Shown piece by piece: positions 1 through 5,958 of a DNA stretch of 6,868 bases. The stretch is from Trebonia sp. (GTDB taxonomy: Bacteria > Actinomycetota > Actinomycetes > Streptosporangiales > Streptosporangiaceae). Every line of letters starts with the position of its first letter. Positions within the stretch are counted from its first letter, which is position 1. The position numbers and the translations under genes are program-made. The DNA is taken from assembly GCA_030043595.1 (NCBI GenBank), contig JASHXJ010000369.1:1-6868 (forward strand), written 5' to 3'. The notes beneath the pieces are model-generated. The model saw nothing but the letters and a program-made list of their open reading frames with translations. It made no database searches and was not told the origin of the DNA.

Positions 1-508
1 CGCTGTCGGCGGTGAGGAACACCTTGACCGGCGCGTTGGGCGCGACCACGGTGCCGATATCGCGGCCCTCGGCGACGATCCCGCCAGCGTTCGCGATGAT
101 GTCCCGCTGCTGCGCGATCAGGTGCGCGCGGACCTGCGGGACCGCCGCGACGGCGCTGACCGCCCTGGTGACCTCGCGCGTCCTGATCGCCGCGGACACG
201 TCGGTGCCGTCGACCCGCACCCAGGGCGTTTGCGGGTCGGTGCCGACTTCGATGACCGGTTCGGCGGCAAGCCTGGCCACGGTGTCCGCATCGCTGACCT
301 CGACGCCGCGGTCGAGCAGCCACCAGGTCAGGGCCCGGTACATGGACCCCGTGTCCAGGTAACGCAGGCCGAGCGCGAGCGCCGTGTCGCGGGAGGCGCT
401 CGACTTGCCCGCACCTGATGGCCCGTCTATCGCGATGACGAGCCCGGATCCGCCGCCCGTTGCTCTGTTCTCGCCGATGCTTGTCTCCAGGCCCGCTGAA
501 ACATTCAC
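1..508 (-). CDS. cmk: Cytidylate (CMP/dCMP) kinase, C-terminus cut by window edge
   Basis: Cytoplasmic kinase that transfers phosphate from ATP to CMP or dCMP, feeding CTP and dCTP synthesis. The minus-strand frame encodes 169 residues before the window ends. Visible motifs are the P-loop GPSGAGKSS (residues 29-37), the substrate-side segment YLDTGSMYRA (50-59) and EGRDIGTVVAP (147-157), all typical of bacterial Cmk. The family is usually about 220-230 residues, so roughly the last 60-80 residues (LID and C-terminal part) lie outside. The GTG at 508 is the only conventional start between an in-frame upstream stop and the P-loop. It gives a 22-residue polar leader before the conserved SGLVIAIDG core, longer than in many homologues. 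No Shine-Dalgarno sequence precedes it, but a TAGCAT hexamer ends 7 nt upstream, suggesting leaderless translation. A gap of about 230 bp separates it from tyrA, so it probably forms its own transcription unit. Identification is firm; the start is less so. Confidence 0.93.
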   Translation of the reverse strand, partial: MNVSAGLETSIGENRATGGGSGLVIAIDGPSGAGKSSASRDTALALGLRYLDTGSMYRALTWWLLDRGVEVSDADTVARLAAEPVIEVGTDPQTPWVRVDGTDVSAAIRTREVTRAVSAVAAVPQVRAHLIAQQRDIIANAGGIVAEGRDIGTVVAPNAPVKVFLTADS

Positions 509-515
509 CCGTGTG

Positions 516-521
516 ATGCTA
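516..521 (-). promoter_or_regulatory. Candidate -10 element for a leaderless cmk transcript
   Basis: On the minus strand TAGCAT (matching the TANNNT form of actinobacterial -10 elements) is followed by 7 nt and then the cmk GTG at 508. This places transcription initiation at or within a base of the start codon. No convincing -35 hexamer is seen 16-19 bp upstream, which is common for leaderless actinobacterial promoters. The absence of a Shine-Dalgarno sequence fits. This is inferred from spacing only. Confidence 0.4.
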
Positions 522-699
522 CCGGCGAAGGTGTCCCGGAGCTGCCGTCAGGAGGGGGACGAGTCCGTGCCGGTACGCGTAGCCGACGGCCTGGGCCCGG
601 TCGCGGGCGGACCGCTGCTCTCGTTCTGGTTCTACCAAGTGGGATCCGCACCGCCCGGCGCACGCACGGCAGGCGGAGGCACGTACCACCGTCCGTTCG

Positions 700-730
700 G
701 ATAAATAAGAAAAGAGAAGGGCCGCAGGCC
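700..730 (-). terminator. Possible weak intrinsic terminator after tyrA
   Basis: Starting 8 nt after the tyrA stop, the minus strand holds a small hairpin, GGCC-TGC-GGCC (720-730). A pyrimidine-rich, T-rich tract follows (700-719, including TCTTTTCTTATTT). The stem is only 4 bp, so it would be weak on its own. Its position at the end of the aroH-tyrA unit and just before the gap to cmk supports a termination role. The AT-rich tract stands out sharply from the surrounding GC-rich DNA. Confidence 0.35.
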
Positions 731-738
731 GGTCGGCT

Positions 739-1848
739 TTAGCGGCGGACCGGCCAGCCGCCCGCCTCCAGGGCATCGACCAGCAAGCGAGCCTCGGCGG
801 GGCGGACGGAAAGCTCCGCGACGCCGACCGGCAGCCCGGGCGAGTGCTCGATTCTGACGTCCTCGATGTTGACCCCGGCGGCACCCGCCGCGTCGAACAG
901 CCGGGCCAGCTCGCCTGGCTGGTCACGGATCACCACCTGCACGGCGGTGAACTCGCGGGCGGCGCTGCCGTGCTTACCGGGGATCCTGGCCACGCCCGCC
1001 TGGCCGCGGTCAAGCAGGGCAGCAACGGACTTCGGCCCTTCGCCGTCCGCTTCTTCGGTCAGCATCCGTGCGGCCTCGGCCAGGTCGGCGGCCACCTCGG
1101 CCAGTACCTCGGCGACCGGCGCCGCGTTGGCGGACAGGATCTGCGTCCAGAGCGCGCTGTCACCCGCCGCGATCCTGGTGACGTCGCGCAGCCCCTGGCC
1201 GGCCAGGGCGAGGGCGCCGGAGGGGACCGAAGACGGCGCGAGCCGCGCCGCCATCGCCGCCGCCACCAGGTGCGGGCCATGGGAGACCAGCGCCACCCAG
1301 CGGTCGTGCGTCGCCGGATCGGCGTGCACCGGATCGGCACCGCAGGCCAGCACAAGTGCCGTCACCGCGGCCAGCGCGCCTGAGGATGTCTCGGGCAGCG
1401 GGCACAGCGCCCAGGTGCGGCCGAGGAACAGGTCGGCCCGCGCGGCCGCGGGCCCGTGCCGTTCCCGCCCGGCCAGCGGATGGCCCGGAACGTAGCGGCT
1501 CAGCTCGCAGCCGAGCTCGCGGGCTTGGGTAACGGGCAGTTGCTTGACGCTGGCGACGTCGGTGTACCACTCCGCGACCCCGCAGTCCTGGGCGTGCGCC
1601 AGCGTCGCCGCGACCGCGGCGGGAGGCACCGCGAGCACCGCGCCGTCGGCGATGCCCTTGGCGTCCCGCAGATCGGGGACTACCGTGCCGGCGCCGAGGT
1701 CGGCCGCCAGCCGCACGGTCGCCTCGTCGGCGTCGGCCAGCCACACCCCGGCGCCGCGCTCGCGCAGGGCGAGGGCGACCGAGGTGCCGATCAGCCCGGT
1801 CCCGACGACCAGGACGCGGCCAGGTGCCACCGCGCCATCGCCCCTCAC
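739..1848 (-). CDS. tyrA: Prephenate dehydrogenase with C-terminal ACT domain
   Basis: Oxidative decarboxylation of prephenate to 4-hydroxyphenylpyruvate with NAD(P)+, the committed step to tyrosine; arogenate as substrate cannot be excluded. The 369-residue product opens with a Rossmann fold: GTGLIG at 16-21 and an acidic residue (D39) at the end of the second strand, which favours NAD over NADP. TDVASVK (96-102), GHPLAGRE (122-129), LFLGRTWALCP (140-150), SHGPH (189-193) and RDVTRIAAGDSALW (221-234) are the family's active-site and dimerisation segments. Residues from about 301 to the end form an ACT domain (AVQVVIRDQPGELARLF, then GVNIEDVRIE), a likely allosteric site for tyrosine or another aromatic amino acid. 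The GTG start at 1848 overlaps the aroH stop as GTGA, so translation is probably coupled. This matches the pathway, because AroH makes the prephenate TyrA consumes. The length is normal for the ACT-containing form. The SHGPH glycine replaces the more usual leucine. Confidence 0.95.
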   Translation of the reverse strand: MRGDGAVAPGRVLVVGTGLIGTSVALALRERGAGVWLADADEATVRLAADLGAGTVVPDLRDAKGIADGAVLAVPPAAVAATLAHAQDCGVAEWYTDVASVKQLPVTQARELGCELSRYVPGHPLAGRERHGPAAARADLFLGRTWALCPLPETSSGALAAVTALVLACGADPVHADPATHDRWVALVSHGPHLVAAAMAARLAPSSVPSGALALAGQGLRDVTRIAAGDSALWTQILSANAAPVAEVLAEVAADLAEAARMLTEEADGEGPKSVAALLDRGQAGVARIPGKHGSAAREFTAVQVVIRDQPGELARLFDAAGAAGVNIEDVRIEHSPGLPVGVAELSVRPAEARLLVDALEAGGWPVRR

Positions 1849-2207
1849 TGCGCGATGTCCAGCCGGAGCGCGGCGGCGCCGCGCAGGTACACGTGCTGGA
1901 TCTGCGAACGCGGGCGGTCGCTCTCCACGTGCGCCATCAGCCGGACCACGCGGGGCATGGCACCGGGCACGGGGATCTCCGTTGCGCAGATCAGCGGCAC
2001 GGCGTGGAAGCCGATCTTGCGGGCCGCGAGCGCGGGAAATTCGGCGGTCAGGTCCGGGGTGACGGTGAACAGCACGCTGATCACGTCGTCGGTGGTCAGG
2101 TCGTTGCGGCTCATCACCGCGGACACCAGCTCCGCGGTGCTCTCCAGGATCGCGTCCCGGTCGTTGGCGTCGACCTGGATCGCGCCCCTGATAGCCCGGA
2201 CTGTCAC
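1845..2207 (-). CDS. aroH: Chorismate mutase, AroH class (monofunctional)
   Basis: Catalyses the Claisen rearrangement of chorismate to prephenate, the branch point to tyrosine and phenylalanine. The 120-residue protein aligns by eye along its whole length with Bacillus subtilis AroH, the trimeric pseudo-alpha/beta-barrel class, and not with the all-helical AroQ class. Active-site residues known from B. subtilis AroH are present at near-identical positions: R7, F57, R63, C74, E77, R89 and Y107 (B. subtilis 7, 57, 63, 75, 78, 90, 108). K60 of B. subtilis is Leu here. The segments TPDLTAEFPA (50-59) and IQHVYLRGA (103-111) are characteristic. The GTG start at 2207 is supported by a good GAGGAG ribosome-binding site. 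The gene begins 35 bp after the rluB stop, so it may be transcribed from the upstream operon, and it ends in a GTGA overlap with tyrA. Identification is firm. Confidence 0.95.
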   Translation of the reverse strand: MTVRAIRGAIQVDANDRDAILESTAELVSAVMSRNDLTTDDVISVLFTVTPDLTAEFPALAARKIGFHAVPLICATEIPVPGAMPRVVRLMAHVESDRPRSQIQHVYLRGAAALRLDIAQ

Positions 2208-2215
2208 GTGCTCAA

Positions 2216-2221
2216 CTCCTC
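2216..2221 (-). promoter_or_regulatory. Ribosome-binding site of aroH
   Basis: GAGGAG lies 8 nt upstream of the GTG at 2207 and supports that start. It falls in the 35-bp rluB-aroH gap, so aroH can be initiated independently of translation of rluB. Confidence 0.75.
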
Positions 2222-2242
2222 GCTTCCTCCCAGGCCCGCATG

Positions 2243-3073
2243 CTACAGGCCGACGGCGGCGTACAGCTCACCGATTTCCGCCGTCGTGAGATCACGGGTC
2301 GCGCCCGGCCGCAGGTTCCCGAGCTTGACCGGGCCCACCGTGATACGGACCAGGCGGCTGACCGGAAACCCCGCCTCGGCGAGCATCCGGCGGACGATGT
2401 GCTTGCGGCCCTCGTGCAGCGTGATCTCCACCAGCGCGCGCGTACCCGCCTGCTCGACCACGCGGAACCGGTCCGCGACAGCGACTCCGTCCTCCAGCTC
2501 GATGCCCGTCGCCAGCCGCCGGCCCAGGTCGCGGGAGACAGGTCCTTGCACGTCCGCCAGGTACGTCTTGGCGACCTCGTAACTCGGGTGAGCGAGCCGG
2601 TGCGCCAGTTCGCCGTCGTTGGTGAGCAGCATCAGCCCCTCGGTGTCGTAGTCGAGCCTGCCCACGTGGAACAGCCGCTCGGCGCGGTCGCCGAGGAAAT
2701 CGGTGATCGTGCGGCGGCCGCGGTCGTCGGACATCGCGGTCAGCACCTTCGGCGGCTTGTTGAACGCCAGGTACACGACGTCCTGCCGGGACGGGATGCG
2801 CTTGCCGTCGACCCGGATGATCTGGTGCTCGGGGTCTACCCGCGCGCCGAAGCGGCGGACGATCTGCCCGTCCACCTCGACACGGCCGGCGCCGATCAGT
2901 TCCTCGCAGTGCCTGCGGCTGCCCACCCCGGCTGCTGCCAGCACCTTCTGCAGCCTGACCCCGCCGGGCACGTCGGTGAGGTTGTCACGCTCGCCTCCGG
3001 TGTCGCCCCAGTCGTCGTCATCGTCGAGGTCGTGGTCGTAGTCGCCGCGCCTGTCATGCCCGCGTGCGCTCAT
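2243..3073 (-). CDS. rluB: rRNA pseudouridine synthase, RsuA/RluB family
   Basis: Isomerises a specific uridine to pseudouridine in ribosomal RNA; by family, probably 23S rRNA helix 93 (the E. coli RluB site), though the exact target cannot be read from sequence. The 276-residue product has an S4 RNA-binding domain (about 39-93, VRLQKVLAAAGVGSRR), then the catalytic domain with YLAFNKPPKVL (101-111). The signature HVGRLDYDTEGLMLLTNDG spans 136-154, with D141 the catalytic aspartate. YEVAKTY and GRKHIVRRML also mark the family. The ATG at 3073 is preferred. The frame stays open upstream to 3157, but those residues would run antisense-like through the scpB 3' end and resemble no S4 family N-terminus. 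The chosen start overlaps the end of scpB by 20 bp, indicating co-transcription. An unusual Asp-rich stretch (about residues 11-21) precedes the S4 domain. rluB next to scpB is a classic bacterial arrangement. Confidence 0.93.
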   Translation of the reverse strand: MSARGHDRRGDYDHDLDDDDDWGDTGGERDNLTDVPGGVRLQKVLAAAGVGSRRHCEELIGAGRVEVDGQIVRRFGARVDPEHQIIRVDGKRIPSRQDVVYLAFNKPPKVLTAMSDDRGRRTITDFLGDRAERLFHVGRLDYDTEGLMLLTNDGELAHRLAHPSYEVAKTYLADVQGPVSRDLGRRLATGIELEDGVAVADRFRVVEQAGTRALVEITLHEGRKHIVRRMLAEAGFPVSRLVRITVGPVKLGNLRPGATRDLTTAEIGELYAAVGL

Positions 3074-3731
3074 GGTCCTCGATGTCCTCGATGTTCTCGG
3101 GCAGGAACGGCGCCAGGTCGGGCAGGTCGTCCAGGCTCGCGACGCCGAGCCGCTCAAGGAAGTAGCTCGTGGTCCGGTACAGGATCGCGCCGGTCTCCGG
3201 GTCGGTCCCTGAGTCCTCGACCAGTCCGCGCAGCACGAGCGTCCTGATCACCCCGTCGCAGTTCACCCCGCGTACCGCCGATACCCGCGCCCGGCTGCCC
3301 GGCTGCCGGTAGGCGATCACCGCCAGGGTCTCGAGCGCAGCCTGGGTCAGCCGGACCTCCTGGCCGTCCCTGACAAACCGTTCCACCAGCGGCGCGCAGT
3401 CCTCCCGGGTGTAAAAGCGCCAGCCGCCGGCGATCTCACGCAAGTCGAAGCCGCGCCCGTCGGAGGTGTACTGCGCGGCCAGGGCCCGCAGGCCGCCGGC
3501 TACCTCCTCCCGGGGCCGCTCCAGCACCTGCGCCAGCAGCACGTCGGGCACGGGCTCATCGGCCACGAGCAGGATGGCCTCCAGGCAGGCGTGCAGGCCG
3601 GGGCCGTCACCGCGGCCGGGGTCGTCTTCCGGATCGGGCGCGTTCGCGTCGTCGCCGGGCAGGGGACCCGCCGAGTCGTCCGGCTCAGGGACCGCGCCGT
3701 CCGCGCTGTCACCCGTGAGGTCGCTGGTCAT
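3054..3731 (-). CDS. scpB: Segregation and condensation protein B
   Basis: Accessory (Kite-type) subunit of the SMC-ScpAB condensin; a ScpB dimer binds the ScpA kleisin and helps compact and separate replicated chromosomes on the nucleoid. The 225-residue protein has two winged-helix domains, the first from about 46 (LHACLEAILLVADEPV) and the second around LTQAALETLAVIAYRQP (128-144). RARVSAVRGVN (147-157) and GTDPETG (175-181) are also diagnostic, as is the LERLGV-SLDDLPDLAPFLPE tail. The first 45 or so residues are acidic, rich in Pro and Gly, and likely disordered; such leaders are common in actinobacterial ScpB. The ATG at 3731 overlaps the scpA stop as ATGA, typical of translational coupling and of equal subunit supply. 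The 3' end overlaps rluB by 20 bp. No independent promoter is apparent. Confidence 0.95.
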   Translation of the reverse strand: MTSDLTGDSADGAVPEPDDSAGPLPGDDANAPDPEDDPGRGDGPGLHACLEAILLVADEPVPDVLLAQVLERPREEVAGGLRALAAQYTSDGRGFDLREIAGGWRFYTREDCAPLVERFVRDGQEVRLTQAALETLAVIAYRQPGSRARVSAVRGVNCDGVIRTLVLRGLVEDSGTDPETGAILYRTTSYFLERLGVASLDDLPDLAPFLPENIEDIEDHERTRA

Positions 3732-4612
3732 CTGTAGTCTTCTTCTTCGCTTCCTGTGGTTGCCTCGACGCTACCCGCTTCCGGGGGCGATAGCACAACG
3801 TCACGGTCCCCGCCCGCCCAGCTGACGTACAGCTCGCCGAGCGGCGTGACCTGCTCGAACGTGACCGTATCCTCGCGGTACAGCTCGAGCAGGGCGAGAA
3901 ACGACGCGACGATGTCGTAGTTCCCTGTCGCGCCGGCGGTGAGCTGGCGGAAGCTGGCCCGGCCCAGGCTGCGCAGCAGGCCCGCGAGCAGGATGGCCCG
4001 CTCCCTGACCGAGACGAGCGGCGCGTGGATATGGTCGGTCGGAACGACCGGCGGCGCCTTGGGCGCGAGGGCCCGCGCGGCGAGCGCGGCGAACTCCAGC
4101 GGGCCGATCGTGAAGAGAACCTCAGGCAGCAGCTCGGCGAACCGCGGCTCAAGCGGCACCCGCCGCGGGAAGCGCCGGGCGGCCGCGGCCATCCGTCCGG
4201 CGAACACCGCCGAGGCCTCCTTGTAGGCGCGGTACTGCAGCAGCCTGGCGAACAGCAGGTCCCTGGCCTCGAGCAGCGCCAGGTCCTCCTCGTCCTCCAC
4301 TTCGCCGGAGGGCAGCAGCCGCGCCGCCTTGAGGTCGAGCAAGGTAGCCGCGACGACGAGGAAGTAGCTCACCTGGTCCAGGTCCCAGCCGCCGGAGCGC
4401 TGCCTGATGTACGCGATGAACTCGTCGGTGACCCGGGACAGGGCCACCTCGGTGATGTCCAGCTTGTGCTTGGAGATCAGTGCGAGCAGCAGGTCGAACG
4501 GTCCCCCGAAGACGTCGAGGTGCACCTCGAAGGCGCCCGCGCCGCGCGGCGCGTCGCCTGCCTCACCCGCCGTCGGATCGACCGTCACCGTGCCATTCGC
4601 GCCCTTCGCCAC
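3728..4612 (-). CDS. scpA: Segregation and condensation protein A (kleisin)
   Basis: Kleisin that bridges the SMC ATPase heads and recruits ScpB, closing the condensin ring on DNA. The 294-residue product carries the N-terminal SMC-neck-binding helical domain, beginning FEVHLDVFGGPFDLLLALI (28-46) and continuing KHKLDITEV (48-56). A central helical linker follows (about 110-190). The C-terminal winged helix that contacts the other SMC head spans roughly 205-275 (RERAILLAGLL to VSFEQVTPLGELYVSW-like sequence). The length is slightly above the roughly 250 typical of Firmicutes because of N- and C-terminal extensions. The GTG at 4612 overlaps the upstream RHH gene by 28 bp and lacks a clear Shine-Dalgarno sequence. 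An in-frame GTG at 4588 would instead give a 4-base GTGA overlap and lose only eight non-conserved residues, so the start is uncertain. The gene ends ATGA with scpB. Confidence 0.95.
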   Translation of the reverse strand: MAKGANGTVTVDPTAGEAGDAPRGAGAFEVHLDVFGGPFDLLLALISKHKLDITEVALSRVTDEFIAYIRQRSGGWDLDQVSYFLVVAATLLDLKAARLLPSGEVEDEEDLALLEARDLLFARLLQYRAYKEASAVFAGRMAAAARRFPRRVPLEPRFAELLPEVLFTIGPLEFAALAARALAPKAPPVVPTDHIHAPLVSVRERAILLAGLLRSLGRASFRQLTAGATGNYDIVASFLALLELYREDTVTFEQVTPLGELYVSWAGGDRDVVLSPPEAGSVEATTGSEEEDYR

Positions 4613-5079
4613 GTTAACGACGGTAGCGGACTGGCGACGGTGCCCGCCTCCCCCGTCTCGTCATCCGCGGCACTGGCCAGCGTCGTGCCGCCGCCGTTGT
4701 GCGCCGCACCGAGCGCTCCGTTGGGGCTGGTACCCAGCACGGCGCTGGCGTCGAATCCAGGGTCGAGGGTCGCACGGACGCGACGGGCCGCCAGGCTGTC
4801 CTTCCCCCTGGCGTCGAGATCGGCGAGCAGGATCGCGATCGCCTCGCGGACCAGCCTGCCGCGGTCGATCACGAGCCCGTAGCGGCGGAGCGCGAGGCGA
4901 GCGTGCTCGAGGTCGAGCAGCTCAGCCGCGGACAAGTAGACGGTGATCTTCTGATCGTGCCTTTCCCTGCCGGTCGCCTGCCGTTCATCTGAAGCGACTG
5001 GACCAGGCGCGGCGGGGCGCAGGAGTTCCGCGACCCCGGGAATGCTTACCCGGCGTGACCGTCCCCTGCCTGCCGCCAC
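4585..5079 (-). CDS. Ribbon-helix-helix-like protein between parA and scpA
   Basis: A 164-residue protein of unknown specific function. Residues 44-88 look like a ribbon-helix-helix (MetJ/Arc-type) DNA-binding unit: a short strand KITVYLS (44-50), a first helix SAAELLDLEHARLALRR (50-66), a turn at YG, and a second helix DRGRLVREAIAILLADL (72-88). RHH proteins dimerise through the strand and insert it into the major groove. The N-terminus is basic (GRGRSRR, 4-10). The tail after about 105 is rich in Ala, Gly, Ser and Thr, probably disordered, and ends in a basic stretch. The GTG start at 5079 lies inside parA (34-bp overlap) but is backed by a near-perfect AAGGAGGT site 9 nt upstream. ParA-type ATPases often pair with a site-specific DNA-binding protein, so a ParB-like centromere-binding or autoregulatory role is plausible inference. 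A similar gene occupies this position in other actinobacteria, from memory. Coding status is well supported; function is not. Confidence 0.82.
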   Translation of the reverse strand: MAAGRGRSRRVSIPGVAELLRPAAPGPVASDERQATGRERHDQKITVYLSAAELLDLEHARLALRRYGLVIDRGRLVREAIAILLADLDARGKDSLAARRVRATLDPGFDASAVLGTSPNGALGAAHNGGGTTLASAADDETGEAGTVASPLPSLTWRRARMAR

Positions 5080-5939
5080 CGCTCTAGTACCTCCTTGGCG
5101 AGCTCACGGTAGGAGCTGGCCCCCATTGATGCGGAGTCAAAGCTCGTAATGGGCTCACCTGCAACGGTAGCGTCCGGGAACCGCACTGTGCGGTTGATCA
5201 CCGTATGAAAAACCTTGTCACCGAAGCCATTTACGATGCTGCCGAGGACTTCCCTGGTGTGCAAGGTACGAGAGTCATACATGGTGCCCAAGAGACCATC
5301 GATGACTAGTCTCGGATTGAGCCGCTGCTGGACCTTGTCGATCGTCTCCATGAGCAGGGCGACGCCGCGCATCGCGAAGTACTCGCATTCCAGCGGGATG
5401 AGCACGCTGTCGGCGCAGGCGAGCGCGTTGATCGTGAGCAGGCCGAGCGACGGCTGGCAGTCGATCAATATGTAGTCGTAATCCGGGACCACGGACTTGA
5501 GCGTGCCGCCGAGCACGAATTCGCGGCCGACCTCGTGCACGAGCTGAACTTCGGCACCGGACAGGTCGATATTGCTGGGCAGCAGGTCCATGCCCTCGAC
5601 GCTGGTCTTGAACAGCACGTCGCGCGCGGTGACGTCGCGTTCCATGAGCAGGTTGTAGACCGTGCTGTCGATGTCGTGCGGCTGAATGCCGAGCCCGACC
5701 GAAAGCGCGCCCTGCGGGTCGAAGTCGACGAGCAGCAGACGCCGCCCCTGCTCCGCGAGCGCCGCGCCGAGGTTAATGGTCGTCGTGGTCTTGCCGACCC
5801 CGCCCTTCTGGTTGCAGATCGCGACGATGCGCGCCGGGCCATGCTCGGTCAGCGGCTCTGGGTCAGGAAAGGCGGGCAGCGGACGGCCCGTCGGTCCAAT
5901 GTCCCCCGGTAGAAGCTCTATTACGCGAGATGCGGCCAC
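5046..5939 (-). CDS. parA: ParA/Soj-type ATPase linked to scpAB
   Basis: Deviant Walker ATPase of the ParA/MinD superfamily; ATP-bound dimers bind DNA non-specifically and position chromosomes or other cargo. In the 297-residue product the deviant Walker A is KGGVGKTT (45-52), with signature lysine K45 and P-loop lysine K50. LLLVDFDPQGALSVGLG forms the A' region and DYILIDCQPSLG the Walker B region. The C-terminal part has TMYDSRTLHTREVL and NRTVRFPDATVAGEPI, typical of Soj-like proteins. A 37-residue Pro-rich leader precedes the fold and lacks the long helix-turn-helix domain of P1-type ParA. The GTG at 5939 has a GGGAGGA site 8 nt upstream. No parB follows; instead an RHH gene and scpAB do. 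This is therefore likely the second, scpAB-linked ParA of actinobacteria rather than the origin-proximal parAB copy. The 3' third has lower GC and rarer codons than its neighbours. Family assignment is firm; cargo unknown. Confidence 0.93.
   Translation of the reverse strand: MAASRVIELLPGDIGPTGRPLPAFPDPEPLTEHGPARIVAICNQKGGVGKTTTTINLGAALAEQGRRLLLVDFDPQGALSVGLGIQPHDIDSTVYNLLMERDVTARDVLFKTSVEGMDLLPSNIDLSGAEVQLVHEVGREFVLGGTLKSVVPDYDYILIDCQPSLGLLTINALACADSVLIPLECEYFAMRGVALLMETIDKVQQRLNPRLVIDGLLGTMYDSRTLHTREVLGSIVNGFGDKVFHTVINRTVRFPDATVAGEPITSFDSASMGASSYRELAKEVLERWRQAGDGHAG
5089..5096 (-). promoter_or_regulatory. Strong ribosome-binding site inside parA for the RHH gene
   Basis: AAGGAGGT, nearly fully complementary to the 16S rRNA 3' end, lies 9 nt before the GTG at 5079. 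It sits within the last codons of parA and explains the otherwise rare GTA and CTA codons there. It fixes the start of the downstream gene. Confidence 0.85.
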
Positions 5940-5947
5940 CAGTAAGA

Positions 5948-5954
5948 TCCTCCC
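5948..5954 (-). promoter_or_regulatory. Ribosome-binding site of parA
   Basis: GGGAGGA lies 8 nt upstream of the GTG at 5939 and supports that start over any internal one. Confidence 0.75.
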
Positions 5955-5958
5955 GCGG

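Noticed and set aside
519..689. Minus-strand frame of 56 codons with a CxxCxxxC cluster in the tyrA-cmk gap.
   Set aside because: Its GTG at 689 has no ribosome-binding site, third-position GC is not coding-like, and the cysteines match no zinc or iron-sulfur family I recognise.
1456..2289. Plus-strand open frame of 277 codons opposite tyrA and aroH.
   Set aside because: Antisense shadow; low-complexity Arg/Ala-rich translation and no recognisable motif.
3075..3092. Tandem 9-bp repeat GTCCTCGAT near the end of scpB.
   Set aside because: It encodes a short acidic Ile-Glu-Asp repeat in the ScpB tail and is explained by the coding sequence.
2240..3247. Long plus-strand open frame of 335 codons opposite rluB and scpB.
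   Set aside because: It is the antisense shadow of well-recognised genes in GC-rich DNA; its translation resembles no known family.
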